Of a stretch of DNA of 64,000 nt, positions 46,071-57,432 are shown piece by piece (positions within the stretch are counted from its first letter, which is position 1; each line of letters starts with the position of its first letter). Under the pieces are notes generated by a model. It ran no database searches and was not told the origin of the DNA. It saw only the letters and a list, made by a program, of their open reading frames with translations. A program made the position numbers and the translations under genes. The stretch lies in assembly GCF_010731695.1 (NCBI RefSeq), contig NZ_AP022586.1:3224001-3288000 (forward strand), read 5' to 3'. The stretch is from Mycolicibacterium litorale (GTDB lineage: Bacteria > Actinomycetota > Actinomycetes > Mycobacteriales > Mycobacteriaceae).

Positions 46071-48425
46071 TCAGTCCCTGGCGAAGGCGCGGGCGAACTC
46101 GCGCTCCAGGTCGAGGTACGGCGTGCCGGAGACGTCGCAGGAGATCTGGGCGATGGTCCCGCCGGTGAAGTCGAACGGTGGCCGGTAGTCCCGCGACACC
46201 GGCGATCCGTTGTTGCGGCCGACGCTCAGCGTCGCACCCGCCAGCCCGAACGTGCCGGGATGCGTCATCATGTCCGGGTACGACGCGGCCTCCCCGTCGT
46301 CGATGTAGAGGACCGCGTCACCGACCGGTGTGTGGCTGCCCTCGACCGTGCCGGTCCTGGTGTAGGCGATGCCGAAGGTGTGCCGGCCCAGCGTGATCGG
46401 CTGCGACGACGTCAGCTTCTGCTCGGTTTCGCCGAGGAAGTTGTACACGTAGTTCAGCCGCCCGTCCTGGACGAACATCACGTGGCCGCCGTGGGCGCCG
46501 CCGTGTTTGAACACCACGCCTCGAGCGCCGTCGTCGTCGACGGTCACCTCGGCCAGGACGACGAACGACCGGCCCTGCAGTTCCACGACCGCGCCCATCC
46601 CGACATCGGCGGTTCCCGGGTAGTACACGTAGGCGTCGCGGGCCCTGGCGAGGCTGGGCCGGAACCGTCCGATGGTGTCGAAGATGTTGAGGTCGGCCAG
46701 CGGCAGCCCGTTGTACTTGGCCGCCTCGCTGAACCACAGCGCCTTGAGTTCCTCGAGTTTCTCGGGCTGCTCACCGGCCAGATCACGCACCTGGGCGCGG
46801 TCGGCCTCGATGTGGAACAGCTCCCACCGGTCGTCGTCGAAGTGTGACCATCCGGCGGGCGACGCCGCGTGCACGGTGTTGGCGAACCAGCCCCTGTGCC
46901 AGATCCCGCGGGTGCCCAGCATCGAGTAGAACTGGGTGTCCTTACCGGTCGGCGCGCTCGGATTATCCAGTGCCACAGCGAAACTCACGCCGTCGAGAGG
47001 CTTCTGCGGAACCCCGCGGACGGTCGCGGGCGCGGTGATGCCCAGCAGGTCGTAGACCGTGGGGGTGATGTCGCAGACGTTGACGTAGTTGTCGCGGACC
47101 TCGCCGTGCGCGGCGATCCCGTCGGGCCACGAGATGATCGCGGTGTCGGCGATACCGCCCTCGTGCGAGGCGTACCGCTTGAACAGCTTGTACGGCGTGT
47201 TGAACGCCATCGCCCAGCCGGTCGGATAGTGGTTGTAGGTGTGCGGGCCGCCGAGGTCGTCGATGGCCTTGAGTCCCTCTTCGGCGGTGTCGATGTACCC
47301 GTTGAAGAACTTGACCTCGTTGACCGAACCGTCGGGTCCGCCCTCACCGCTGGCGCCGTTGTCGGAGATCACCACGATGACGGTGTTGTCGAGTTGGCCC
47401 GATTCCTCGAGGTAGTCGAGGATCCGGCCGATCTGCGCGTCGGTGTAGGACAGGAAGCCGGCGAACACCTCCGCCATCCGGCTGAACAGTCGTTTCTCGT
47501 TGTCGGACAGCGAATCCCAGGGCCGCACGGTGTCCTGGACGGGCCACGGCTCACCGTTGGGTCCCGTCACGTCGGCGTACGGGTTCATCGGTGACAGTTC
47601 GGTGTCCGGCGGCACGACGCCGAGCCGTTTCTGGTTCTGCAGCACGATGTCCCGGTACTGCTCGTAGCCCATGTCGAACCGGCCCGCGTACCGGTCGGCC
47701 CACTCCTTGAACACGTGGTGCGGTGCGTGCCCGGCCCCGGGGCAGAGGTAGGAGAACCATGGCTTGTCCGGCGCGATCACCTTGGCGTCGCGGATGAACT
47801 CGATGGTCTTGTCGGCGAGGTCCTTCGACAGGTGATAGCCGTCCTCGGGAGTTCCGGGCGGGGCGACCGGATGGTTGTCGTAGACCAGGTCGGGATACCA
47901 CTGGTCGGTCTCGCCGCCCATGAACCCGTAGAACCGTTCGAAGCCGCGTGACAGCGGCCAGTGCCGTTTGGTCGATGCGAGGTTCGACTCCTCGAGCGGT
48001 GTGAGATGCCATTTGCCGACGCAGTAGGTGTTGTAGCCGTTCTCGGCGAGGACCTCCGAGATCAGTGCGGTGTCGAAGGGGATGCGGCCGTTGCAGTTCG
48101 GGAATCCGTCGGTGAACTCCTCGATGGTGGCCATCCCGACGGTCGTCGCGTTACGCCCGGTCAACAGCGAGGCGCGGGTCGGCGAGCACAGCGCCGTGGT
48201 GTGGAACTGCGAGAGGCGCACACCGCGTTCGGCGATCCGGCTCATCGCCGGCATGTCCACCAGACCACCGAAGCAGTCCCACGTCGCGATCCCGGTGTCG
48301 TCCCAGACGAGGTAGAGCACGTTCGGGGCGCCCTCAGGAGCGGTCGGTGCGGCGTACGGGCCCCAGTCCGGCTCCGAATCGCGGATGTCCAATTCGATGG
48401 TGCCGTTGAATTCCGTGGTGGCCAC
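46071..48425 (-). CDS. atsA: Arylsulfatase (type I, formylglycine-dependent)
   Basis: A 784-residue sulfatase, close to the 787 residues of M. tuberculosis AtsA (Rv0711). LCSPTRASLLTGRN is the C-x-P-x-R signature; C80 is the residue converted to formylglycine. Metal ligands are in LVWDDTG near the N terminus and VISDNGAS in the middle. The C-terminal 200 residues form a beta-rich domain. No Sec or Tat signal is visible, so it is probably cytosolic. It is transcribed with its activating enzyme. Confidence 0.95.
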   Translation of the reverse strand: MATTEFNGTIELDIRDSEPDWGPYAAPTAPEGAPNVLYLVWDDTGIATWDCFGGLVDMPAMSRIAERGVRLSQFHTTALCSPTRASLLTGRNATTVGMATIEEFTDGFPNCNGRIPFDTALISEVLAENGYNTYCVGKWHLTPLEESNLASTKRHWPLSRGFERFYGFMGGETDQWYPDLVYDNHPVAPPGTPEDGYHLSKDLADKTIEFIRDAKVIAPDKPWFSYLCPGAGHAPHHVFKEWADRYAGRFDMGYEQYRDIVLQNQKRLGVVPPDTELSPMNPYADVTGPNGEPWPVQDTVRPWDSLSDNEKRLFSRMAEVFAGFLSYTDAQIGRILDYLEESGQLDNTVIVVISDNGASGEGGPDGSVNEVKFFNGYIDTAEEGLKAIDDLGGPHTYNHYPTGWAMAFNTPYKLFKRYASHEGGIADTAIISWPDGIAAHGEVRDNYVNVCDITPTVYDLLGITAPATVRGVPQKPLDGVSFAVALDNPSAPTGKDTQFYSMLGTRGIWHRGWFANTVHAASPAGWSHFDDDRWELFHIEADRAQVRDLAGEQPEKLEELKALWFSEAAKYNGLPLADLNIFDTIGRFRPSLARARDAYVYYPGTADVGMGAVVELQGRSFVVLAEVTVDDDGARGVVFKHGGAHGGHVMFVQDGRLNYVYNFLGETEQKLTSSQPITLGRHTFGIAYTRTGTVEGSHTPVGDAVLYIDDGEAASYPDMMTHPGTFGLAGATLSVGRNNGSPVSRDYRPPFDFTGGTIAQISCDVSGTPYLDLEREFARAFARD

Positions 48426-48435
48426 GGCCCGGAGG

Positions 48436-49104
48436 CTACACCGGCCGAGTCCCCTGTTCGAAGGGTTTGGGTGACGGTGTGGTTACGCGCCTGCGGCGCA
48501 ACCACCACTGGGCGGCCGCCAGCGGTATCAGCCAGCCGAGCCAACCGCCGAGGCCGGCGGTGAGGTACAGGTAGGCCTGCTCGTCTCCCCCGAAAATGTT
48601 CTCTCGCAACGGGTCGAGCGCGAGAACGAGCACGGGTGTCCATATCCGGTTGGTGATCACCGACAGCGCGAGGGCGGCGCTACGGACCATGTCGGCGCGA
48701 TGCGCCCGCCACCGCCCACGGCGGGCGTGCCGGAATCCGTTGAGGGTGAACCACAGCCACAACACCGCCAACACCACATTGCTCACCGCGAGCATCGGGC
48801 CGAACGGTGTGAGAGCGCCGATCACCAGCGCCGAGGCCGCCGCCGGTACCGCCGTGACGACGTAGGTACGCCCGATCGAGCGGTGGAACCGTCGGCTCCA
48901 CAACTGCGCGACGACCGCGACCATCGCCACGCTGGCCAGCAGAACGTGAGCCACCAGCAGGGGGTAGTGCCACGCGAACGTAGGAGGGACGCGCGAACCG
49001 CCGCTCGCATACGGCGGTACGGAGTACAGCAGGAACGCCGTGACGACGACGGCCAGGAGCACGCTCGCGCGGCGACGCGTTCGCGATACGGTTGCGTATG
49101 CCAT
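48436..49104 (-). CDS. DUF2306-type membrane protein
   Basis: A 222-residue membrane protein with about six hydrophobic helices and the HRSIGRTYV and GFRHARRGRWRAHRADMVRS segments typical of DUF2306 proteins. I start at ATG 49104 (MAYATVSRTRRRASVLL); upstream in-frame codons run into the divergent TetR gene. The start codon lies inside a perfect 15-base palindrome. Function is unknown; probably controlled by the divergent TetR regulator. Confidence 0.8.
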   Translation of the reverse strand: MAYATVSRTRRRASVLLAVVVTAFLLYSVPPYASGGSRVPPTFAWHYPLLVAHVLLASVAMVAVVAQLWSRRFHRSIGRTYVVTAVPAAASALVIGALTPFGPMLAVSNVVLAVLWLWFTLNGFRHARRGRWRAHRADMVRSAALALSVITNRIWTPVLVLALDPLRENIFGGDEQAYLYLTAGLGGWLGWLIPLAAAQWWLRRRRVTTPSPKPFEQGTRPV

Positions 49105-49128
49105 ACGCGCAGAGCGTACGTGATACGC
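49094..49128. promoter_or_regulatory. Two phased palindromes, predicted TetR operators
   Basis: GCGTATGCCATACGC at 49094-49108 (7-base arms, perfect) and GCGTACGTGATACGC at 49114-49128 (5-base outer arms). Both fit GCGTA-N5-TACGC and start 20 bases apart, two helical turns. The first covers the DUF2306 start codon; the second lies 33 bases before the TetR start. A further ATACG/CGTAT pair lies at 49086-49099. Confidence 0.65.
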
Positions 49129-49160
49129 AGTCGGCGCGCACTCCGATATCCTCGGCAACG

Positions 49161-49883
49161 ATGCCGAACCAAGCGGATGACCAACCGGCACTGCCCCGTG
49201 CGCTGAGACTGCTGTGGCAGGAGCAGAGGCCGCAGCCTGCCCGTTCGGGCGGTCTCAGCCGGGAGCGCATCGTGGCCGCGGCGATCGATCTCGCCGATGC
49301 CGAGGGTCTCGGCGCGCTGTCGATGGCACGGCTGGCGGAGCGGCTGAACTGCGGGACGATGTCGCTCTACCGGCACGTCGCCAACAAGGACGAGTTGTTG
49401 ACCTTCATGCTCTCGGCCGCACCCGGTCCGCCGCCCAGGCATGGGAATGCGGATTGGCGGACCGCCGTCGAGAACTGGGCGACCGGACTCTGGACCGTCT
49501 ACCGCCGGCATCCGTGGATCCTGCGAACCGCGTCGGCAGGCCCCCCGCTGGACCCCGGCCAGTTGGCGTGGCTCGACGCCGGCTTGGCGGCCCTGGACGG
49601 CACCGGCCTGGCCGAACGCGACAAACTGGCCGCCGTCATGGCGGTGTTACACCTCGTGCGAGGTGCCGCCGCACTCGCCGTGGAGGCGGGCGGCCACCAG
49701 GACGACTACGCCGCCATCCTGCGCCAGGTGGTCGATCCGGACCGCTTGCCCGCGTTGGCCGCGGCCCTCGATGCCGGCGTCTTCGACGAGGCGGCCACAC
49801 CTGCCGGCGCCGCACCTGGCGCCGAATTCCGTTCGGGTCTGGCCCAACTGCTCGACGGCATCGCAGCGGGCAGGCTTGAATGA
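49161..49883 (+). CDS. TetR-family transcriptional regulator
   Basis: A 240-residue TetR regulator. The helix-turn-helix is in IVAAAIDLADAEGLGALSMARLAERLNCGTMSLYRHVANKDELL. The C-terminal ligand domain is of the TetR_C type (HPWILRTASAGPPLDPGQLAWLDAGL). I start at ATG 49161; an upstream in-frame reading to 49092 would pass through the operator. It is divergent from the DUF2306 gene, with paired palindromes between them, indicating autoregulation and control of that gene. The ligand is unknown. Confidence 0.88.
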   Translation: MPNQADDQPALPRALRLLWQEQRPQPARSGGLSRERIVAAAIDLADAEGLGALSMARLAERLNCGTMSLYRHVANKDELLTFMLSAAPGPPPRHGNADWRTAVENWATGLWTVYRRHPWILRTASAGPPLDPGQLAWLDAGLAALDGTGLAERDKLAAVMAVLHLVRGAAALAVEAGGHQDDYAAILRQVVDPDRLPALAAALDAGVFDEAATPAGAAPGAEFRSGLAQLLDGIAAGRLE

Positions 49884-49887
49884 ACGA

Positions 49888-49918
49888 AGGCCCCGACACG
49901 CAGTGCGTGTCGGGGCCT
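49888..49918. terminator. Strong hairpin terminator shared by tetR and the S10 operon
   Basis: Perfect 14-base arms AGGCCCCGACACGC (49888-49901) and GCGTGTCGGGGCCT (49905-49918) around a 3-base loop. On the minus strand it begins 12 bases after the rpsQ stop and is followed by TTCGTTCATT. It lies between convergent genes and probably works in both directions. Confidence 0.82.
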
Positions 49919-49930
49919 GTCGCGATATGC

Positions 49931-50248
49931 CTACTTGGCCTTTTCGAGGATCTCCACGAGCCGCCAGCGCTTGGTCGCAGACAGCGGACGGGTCTCCATC
50001 AGCGAGACGCGGTCGCCGACACCGGCGTCGCCGTTCTCGTCGTGCGCCTTGACCTTCGTGGTGGTCCGGATGATCTTGCCGTAGAGCGGGTGGCTCTTAC
50101 GGGACTCCAGCTCGACCACGATGGTCTTCTGCATCTTGTCGCTGACCACGTAGCCGATCGCCGTCTTGCGGCGGCCGCGCGGCTTCTCGGTGCGCGGGGT
50201 GCGCTTGGGGCCAGCCCCAGTGCTCTTGTCAGTTGTGTTCTCTGCCAT
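49931..50248 (-). CDS. rpsQ: 30S ribosomal protein S17
   Basis: A 105-residue S17, last gene of the S10 operon here. The core reads [40 protein letters not shown]; the first 28 residues are a basic actinobacterial extension. The ATG at 50248 overlaps the rpmC stop (ATGA), which decides it over the GTG at 50251. Confidence 0.95.
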   Translation of the reverse strand: MAENTTDKSTGAGPKRTPRTEKPRGRRKTAIGYVVSDKMQKTIVVELESRKSHPLYGKIIRTTTKVKAHDENGDAGVGDRVSLMETRPLSATKRWRLVEILEKAK

Positions 50249-50481
50249 CACGATTCCTCACCGGCGGGTCCGGAGGCCAGACCCAGTTCACGTTCGCGCA
50301 GCACGGTGTACACGCGCGCAATCTCCTGTCGCACCGTGCGGAGCCGACGGTTGTTCGACAGCTGACCGGTGGCCATCTGGAAGCGCAGGTTGAACAGCTC
50401 TTCCTTCGACTCGCGCAGCCGCTCGGTCAACTCGTCGTCGCTCAGCTCGCGCAGTTCGCCAGGCGTAACGCCGACTGCCAT
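50248..50481 (-). CDS. rpmC: 50S ribosomal protein L29
   Basis: A 77-residue L29 starting at ATG 50481 ([18 protein letters not shown]). The helical core [34 protein letters not shown] is diagnostic. Its start overlaps the rplP stop by one base (TGATG), and its stop overlaps the rpsQ start. Confidence 0.95.
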   Translation of the reverse strand: MAVGVTPGELRELSDDELTERLRESKEELFNLRFQMATGQLSNNRRLRTVRQEIARVYTVLRERELGLASGPAGEES

Positions 50482-50897
50482 CAGAACTGCTCCTCTCGGG
50501 TGACGATGCGTGCCTTGATCGGCAACTTGTGGATCGCGCGGGTCAGTGCGGCCCGTGCGGTCTCCTCGTTGGGGTAACTCAGCTCGAACAGCACGCGGCC
50601 GGGCTTGACGTTGGCCACCCACCACTCCGGCGAACCCTTACCGGAACCCATACGGGTCTCGGCGGGCTTCTTGGTCAGCGGACGGTCCGGGAAGATGTTG
50701 ATCCACACCTTGCCGCCACGCTTGATGTGCCGGTTGATGGCGATACGAGCGGACTCGATCTGCCGGTTGGTGATGTAGGCGTGTTCGAGCGCCTGGATGC
50801 CGTAGTCACCGAAGCTCACCGACGTGCCACCGCTGGCGATGCCGCGCTGCCGTGGGTGATGCTGCTTGCGGTGCTTGACCTTGCGAGGGATCAACAT
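50481..50897 (-). CDS. rplP: 50S ribosomal protein L16
   Basis: A 138-residue L16. [19 protein letters not shown] opens it; [18 protein letters not shown] and [20 protein letters not shown] are diagnostic. It contacts the peptidyl-transferase region and tRNA sites. It starts two bases after the rpsC stop. Confidence 0.97.
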   Translation of the reverse strand: MLIPRKVKHRKQHHPRQRGIASGGTSVSFGDYGIQALEHAYITNRQIESARIAINRHIKRGGKVWINIFPDRPLTKKPAETRMGSGKGSPEWWVANVKPGRVLFELSYPNEETARAALTRAIHKLPIKARIVTREEQF

Positions 50898-50899
50898 GC

Positions 50900-52262
<1,363 letters not shown>

Positions 52263-52266
<4 letters not shown>

Positions 52267-52544
52267 CGCCTCTTGCTCTTCCGGTCATCCTTGATGTGAC
52301 CCTTGAAGGTGCGGGTGGGGGCGAACTCGCCCAGCTTGTGCCCGACCATCGCCTCGGTGACGAACACCGGCACGTGCTTGCGGCCGTCGTGGACCGCAAA
52401 GGTGTGCCCGATGAAGTCGGGGATGATGGTCGACCGACGCGACCAGGTCTTGATGACCTGCTTCGTGTTCTTCTCGTTCTGGACGTCCACCTTCTTCAGC
52501 AGATGGTCGTCGACGAACGGGCCTTTCTTCAGGCTGCGTGGCAT
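52263..52544 (-). CDS. rpsS: 30S ribosomal protein S19
   Basis: A 93-residue S19. [41 protein letters not shown] and [18 protein letters not shown] are diagnostic. It lies between rplB (21-base gap) and rplV. Confidence 0.97.
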
Positions 52545-52565
52545 CGCTTGAGTTCCTTCCCCGGC

Positions 52566-53402
<837 letters not shown>

Positions 53403-53434
53403 TTCTCTTAAGTCTCTCTAGCTTCTCGCCCGGC

Positions 53435-53737
53435 TCAGGCCGGTGCTCCGAACAGGTCGATCGGCTTGCTTCCCGCGGCCAGGGTGACGATGGCGCGCTT
53501 GGTGCTCTTGCGCTGGCCGTACCCGGTGCGGGTGCGCTTGCGCTTGCCCTGCCGGTTGGCCGTGTTCACCGAATCGACCTTGACCTTGAAGATCTTCTCG
53601 ATAGCGATCTTGATCTGGGTCTTGTTCGAGTCCGGGTGCACGATGAACGTGTAGACGTTGTCCTCGATCAGTCCGTAGGACTTCTCGGAGATGACCGGCG
53701 CCAGGATGATGTCGCGGGGATCAGTCACGGTTGCCAT
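53435..53737 (-). CDS. rplW: 50S ribosomal protein L23
   Basis: A 100-residue L23 located at the exit of the peptide tunnel, where SRP and trigger factor dock. [30 protein letters not shown] and the basic loop [21 protein letters not shown] are typical. Its ATG overlaps the rplD stop by one base. Confidence 0.96.
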   Translation of the reverse strand: MATVTDPRDIILAPVISEKSYGLIEDNVYTFIVHPDSNKTQIKIAIEKIFKVKVDSVNTANRQGKRKRTRTGYGQRKSTKRAIVTLAAGSKPIDLFGAPA

Positions 53738-54411
53738 CAGGCCGTTGCACCTTCCTTTTCAGTGCGTGCGGTCTGCGCGCTGATGTAGGCGTTCAGAGCC
53801 TCGACGCTGAACACCACGTCGTCGGCCTTGAGCACGTCGTAGGTGTTGAGCTGATCCGGCGTGATCACGTGCACGCCGGGCAGGTTGCGCACGCTGCGCA
53901 CGCCGGTCTCATCGGTGCGACCGATGACGATCAGCACCTTGCTGTTCTCGGCCGTGCGCTCGGACAGAAGCGTCGACAGGAACGCCTTGGCGCTCTTGGT
54001 CGACGGGGTCTGCCCCTCCACCAGCTCGGTGACCGCGTGGATACGGCCGTTGCGCGCCCGGTCCGAGAGCGCCCCGCGCAGGGCGGCGGCGATCATCTTC
54101 TTCGGGGTGCGCTGGCTGTAGTCGCGCGGCTTCGGGCCGTGGACGGTGCCACCACCGGTGAACTGCGGTGCGCGGGTCGAACCCTGGCGGGCCCGGCCGG
54201 TGCCCTTCTGCCGGTACGGCTTCTTGCCGCCGCCGGAGACCTCACCGCGGGTCTTGGTCGAGTGCGTGCCCTGCCGCGCCGCGGCCAGCTGCGCGGTGAC
54301 GACCTGGTGCATCAGCGCGATGTTGGCCTCGACGTCGAACAGCTCGGCGGGCAGCTCGACGTTTCCGTCGGTGGTGCCGGCCGGCGTCTTGACCTCAATT
54401 GTGGTTGCCAT
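53737..54411 (-). CDS. rplD: 50S ribosomal protein L4
   Basis: A 224-residue L4. The tunnel-lining loop is in [35 protein letters not shown]. In E. coli L4 represses its own S10 operon through the leader; whether it does so here is unknown, but the leader of this operon is long and structured. It follows rplC without a gap. Confidence 0.96.
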   Translation of the reverse strand: MATTIEVKTPAGTTDGNVELPAELFDVEANIALMHQVVTAQLAAARQGTHSTKTRGEVSGGGKKPYRQKGTGRARQGSTRAPQFTGGGTVHGPKPRDYSQRTPKKMIAAALRGALSDRARNGRIHAVTELVEGQTPSTKSAKAFLSTLLSERTAENSKVLIVIGRTDETGVRSVRNLPGVHVITPDQLNTYDVLKADDVVFSVEALNAYISAQTARTEKEGATA

Positions 54412-55065
54412 TTACTTCTCGCCTCGCTTGATTGCGCTGCGGACCATCACCAGTCCACCGTTGCGGCCGGGGATGGCGCCCTTGATCAGCAGCACGCCGT
54501 TCGCGGCATCGACCTTGTGTACGAGCAGGTTCTGCGTCGTCACCCGGTCGCTACCCATGCGGCCCGACATGCGGGTGCCCTTGAAGACGCGGCCCGGGGT
54601 GGCGCAGCCACCGATCGAACCGGGGCGGCGGTGCACGGCCTGGGCGCCGTGCGCGGCGCCCTGGCCACGGAAGCCGTGCCGCTTCATCGTGCCCGCGAAG
54701 CCCTTGCCCTTGCTGGTGCCGGTGACGTCGACGTAGGCGCCCTCGGCGAAGACCTCCGCCGTGAGCTCCTGGCCGACCTCGTAGTCGGCGGTGGCCGACT
54801 CGTCGTCGAGCCGGAGCTCGGCGAGGTGGCGGCGCGGGTTGACGCCGGCAGCGGCGAACTGACCGGTCACCGGCTTGGTGACCTTGCGCGGGCTGATCTC
54901 GCCGTAGGCGATCTGCACCGCGCTGTAGCCGTCGCGCTCGGGGGTACGGATTCGGGTCACGACGTTCGGGCCGGCTTTGACGACCGTCACCGGGACGACC
55001 TTGTTGTTCTCGTCGAACACCTGCGTCATGCCCAGCTTGGTGCCCAGAATGCCTTTACGTGCCAT
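54412..55065 (-). CDS. rplC: 50S ribosomal protein L3
   Basis: A 217-residue L3. [44 protein letters not shown] and [15 protein letters not shown] are diagnostic; the long extension reaches the peptidyl-transferase centre. It starts 12 bases after the rpsJ stop. Confidence 0.97.
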   Translation of the reverse strand: MARKGILGTKLGMTQVFDENNKVVPVTVVKAGPNVVTRIRTPERDGYSAVQIAYGEISPRKVTKPVTGQFAAAGVNPRRHLAELRLDDESATADYEVGQELTAEVFAEGAYVDVTGTSKGKGFAGTMKRHGFRGQGAAHGAQAVHRRPGSIGGCATPGRVFKGTRMSGRMGSDRVTTQNLLVHKVDAANGVLLIKGAIPGRNGGLVMVRSAIKRGEK

Positions 55066-55077
55066 TTCTCGGGTCTC

Positions 55078-55383
55078 CTACTGGATGTTCACGTCGACGC
55101 TGGCCGGGAGGTCGATGCGCATGAGCGCGTCGACGGTCTTCGGCGTCGGGTCGAGGATGTCGATCAACCGCTTGTGCGTACGCATCTCGAAGTGCTCCCG
55201 CGAGTCCTTGTACTTGTGCGGTGAGCGGATGACGCAGTACACGTTCTTCTCGGTCGGCAACGGCACGGGGCCCACCACGCTGGCACCGGTACGGGTGACC
55301 GTCTCCACGATCTTGCGCGCCGAGGCGTCGATGGCCTCGTGGTCGTAGGCCTTGAGCCTGATGCGGATCTTTTGTCCCGCCAC
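55078..55383 (-). CDS. rpsJ: 30S ribosomal protein S10
   Basis: A 101-residue S10, also a NusG-binding antitermination partner, and first gene of the S10 operon. The start is GTG 55383 ([18 protein letters not shown] follows), with AGGA about nine bases upstream. [36 protein letters not shown] is diagnostic. Length equals the M. tuberculosis protein. Confidence 0.98.
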
Positions 55384-55416
55384 GCTTTTCCTACCTCACT
55401 CCTGCTTGTGGCCCGC

Positions 55417-55600
55417 GCTGGGAATTCCCAGCACGTCCTGGTGTCGGCTGTTGCCGCCGCTGTTTACCTGTCTGTGGTCCACCGGTCCCCGCGGTCGGGT
55501 GTGTCGCCCTGCGCGCGCTCGCTTGCGGCGGAAATCCGTCACACTCGAGAAGTGGGACCGATGCGCCCGTAAGGGCGCCGGTCGGATGCCTCCGCGAGGC
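55417..55600 (-). promoter_or_regulatory. Structured leader of the S10 operon
   Basis: Three dyads in the untranslated leader: the 16-base palindrome GCTGGGAATTCCCAGC (55417-55432), GCGCCC-GTAA-GGGCGC (55563-55578) and GCCTC-CGC-GAGGC (55588-55600). The gap 55384-55700 holds no gene. A regulatory role, for example feedback by L4, is possible but unproven in mycobacteria. Confidence 0.45.
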
Positions 55601-55640
55601 GGTCCGAACAGGCACCGTCCCGGCTCAAGGCAACCCGAAC

Positions 55641-55669
55641 AGTATGCCCTAGATCCGGGCCTCATCCAA
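55641..55669 (-). promoter_or_regulatory. Predicted promoter of the S10 operon
   Basis: Minus strand: -35 TTGGAT (55669-55664), 17-base spacer, -10 CATACT (55646-55641). Initiation near 55634 would give a leader of about 250 bases before rpsJ. Confidence 0.6.
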
Positions 55670-55700
55670 ATCCCTGGTGAAGCCGGTAGAGGCACCACCG

Positions 55701-57272
55701 TCAGTGTCGCAGACCCGACCAGAAGGCGCACTCGTGCTCCTCGGCGAAGCCCGTCGTCACCCTGCTGCCGTCGGGCTGCAGCGACAGATAGGACCCGTCG
55801 CCGAACTGCGGCCAGTCCGGAGCGTCACCGGCCGACGGGACGCCTTCGGTGACGAACGCGCTCCAGTAGTCGATCATCGCCTCGGACAGCGTCTGCTGTT
55901 CCGGGGACAGCGGCGGCGCTCCGCCGACGTCGAAGAGGTAGCGCAGTTCCAGCGAGTGGCTGGCGCCGACGGGGAACGGGAGGGTGCGCAGCGGTTCGGG
56001 GGTCGGCGCCTGCCGGTCGTTGAACTCGTAGGCGTAGACGGGGGTGTCGCGGGCGAGGTCGGCGGCCATGCGGTCGGCGACACAGGCGAACTCGCCGTCG
56101 GTCACGGCCGCCGAGTACGCGAGCGCCACGCTGCCGTATCGGTCGATCGGGTAGCGCGCGGCCACCTGGGCGGCGTCCGGGCCGAAGGTGTCGGCCAGCA
56201 GGCCCGGGTACTGGTCGGGGGTGTAGCGGTCCCCCTGCTGCAGATAGCGCAGCGCGACGAAGAGGGTGAACTCGTCGCGGTTGGTCCCGATCATCACCGG
56301 TACCCGCGCCGCCTTTCCGTCGGCGATCGCGCGCACGGGGTCGACCGGCAGGGCGGCCGTTCCGGTCACCGGGCCGGTCAGGTCGTCGGCGCCGATGCCG
56401 ACGAACCACACGGGTTTGCGCAGCTTGTCGGCGGGCAGCGCACGCAGGCACGCGGCCGCGGTCGCCGGGTCCGGGCACCCGACGCCGGCGGCGTAGTCGA
56501 GGCTGCGCTGCTCGGCGACGGGCAGCGGGGCCTGCGCCTGGCACGGGGCGCTCTGGATGATCGCGGCCTGGAACAGGCCCGCGGATCCGGGGGCGACGAG
56601 GTGGTCGCACACCGACATCCCGCCTGCCGACTCGCCGGCGACAGTGACGCGGTGGGGGTCGCCCCCGAAGTCGGCGATGTGGTCACGCACCCAGCGCAGC
56701 GCGGCCTGCTGGTCGGCCAGCCCGTAATTGCCGACGTCGCCGGGCGCGCCGAGCGCCGGATGGGCGAGGAAGCCGACCGTGCCGAGCCGGTAGTTGATGG
56801 AGACGACGACGATGTCACCGCGCGCGGCCAGCCAGCGGGCGTCGTAGATGGCGCCGCTGCCGTTGACGAACGCGCCGCCGTGGATCCACACCATCACCGG
56901 GCGCTTCTCGTCCGACACCGGCGGTGTCCAGATGTCGAGGGTCAGACAGTCCTCGTCGGTCTGTCGCCCGAATTCGGGATCGCTGCCCGGGTCCTGCAGG
57001 CAGCGCGGGCCTGACCGGGTGGCCTGCCGCTCCCCCTGCCACGCCGGGGCGGCCTCGGGCGGCCGGAAGCGCAGGGGTCCCACCGGCGGTGCGGCGTACG
57101 GGATGCCGGCGAACAGGCGGTGGTCGGCGGCGACGGTGCCCCGCAGCGCACCTGAGGCGGTGTGGACCACCGCGGGGTCGGCGGGTGGTGCACCGGAGGG
57201 TGCGGTGGGCCCCTCTCCGCGAACGCAGGCGGACAACAGCACCGCGACGGTCAGCCAGGTCAGCGCCCGCAT
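55701..57272 (-). CDS. Type-B carboxylesterase, predicted lipoprotein
   Basis: A 523-residue alpha/beta hydrolase of the carboxylesterase type B family. I start at ATG 57272 because it gives a lipoprotein signal peptide (MRALTWLTVAVLLSAC, lipid-modified C16); a longer reading upstream is unconserved. The nucleophile is S215 in VAGESAGGMS. VMVWIHGGAF forms the oxyanion hole, EDCLTLDIW is the second family signature, and the catalytic His is probably in GASHSLELRYLF. It should hydrolyse esters at the outer face of the membrane; the substrate is unknown. Confidence 0.9.
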   Translation of the reverse strand: MRALTWLTVAVLLSACVRGEGPTAPSGAPPADPAVVHTASGALRGTVAADHRLFAGIPYAAPPVGPLRFRPPEAAPAWQGERQATRSGPRCLQDPGSDPEFGRQTDEDCLTLDIWTPPVSDEKRPVMVWIHGGAFVNGSGAIYDARWLAARGDIVVVSINYRLGTVGFLAHPALGAPGDVGNYGLADQQAALRWVRDHIADFGGDPHRVTVAGESAGGMSVCDHLVAPGSAGLFQAAIIQSAPCQAQAPLPVAEQRSLDYAAGVGCPDPATAAACLRALPADKLRKPVWFVGIGADDLTGPVTGTAALPVDPVRAIADGKAARVPVMIGTNRDEFTLFVALRYLQQGDRYTPDQYPGLLADTFGPDAAQVAARYPIDRYGSVALAYSAAVTDGEFACVADRMAADLARDTPVYAYEFNDRQAPTPEPLRTLPFPVGASHSLELRYLFDVGGAPPLSPEQQTLSEAMIDYWSAFVTEGVPSAGDAPDWPQFGDGSYLSLQPDGSRVTTGFAEEHECAFWSGLRH

Positions 57273-57432
57273 CCAGTGCACAGCCGCGAGCCTAGGCCAG
57301 GGGGCGCCCGGACCAGGTGGGATGACTCTCGGTTGACGACCGCGCGGCGGTTTGACCCAATCGCCGACGACAGTGTCGCGGCTCACATAAAGTGACTTAT
57401 AGACACCCGTCAAGTTGCCGCGAAGGAGAACG

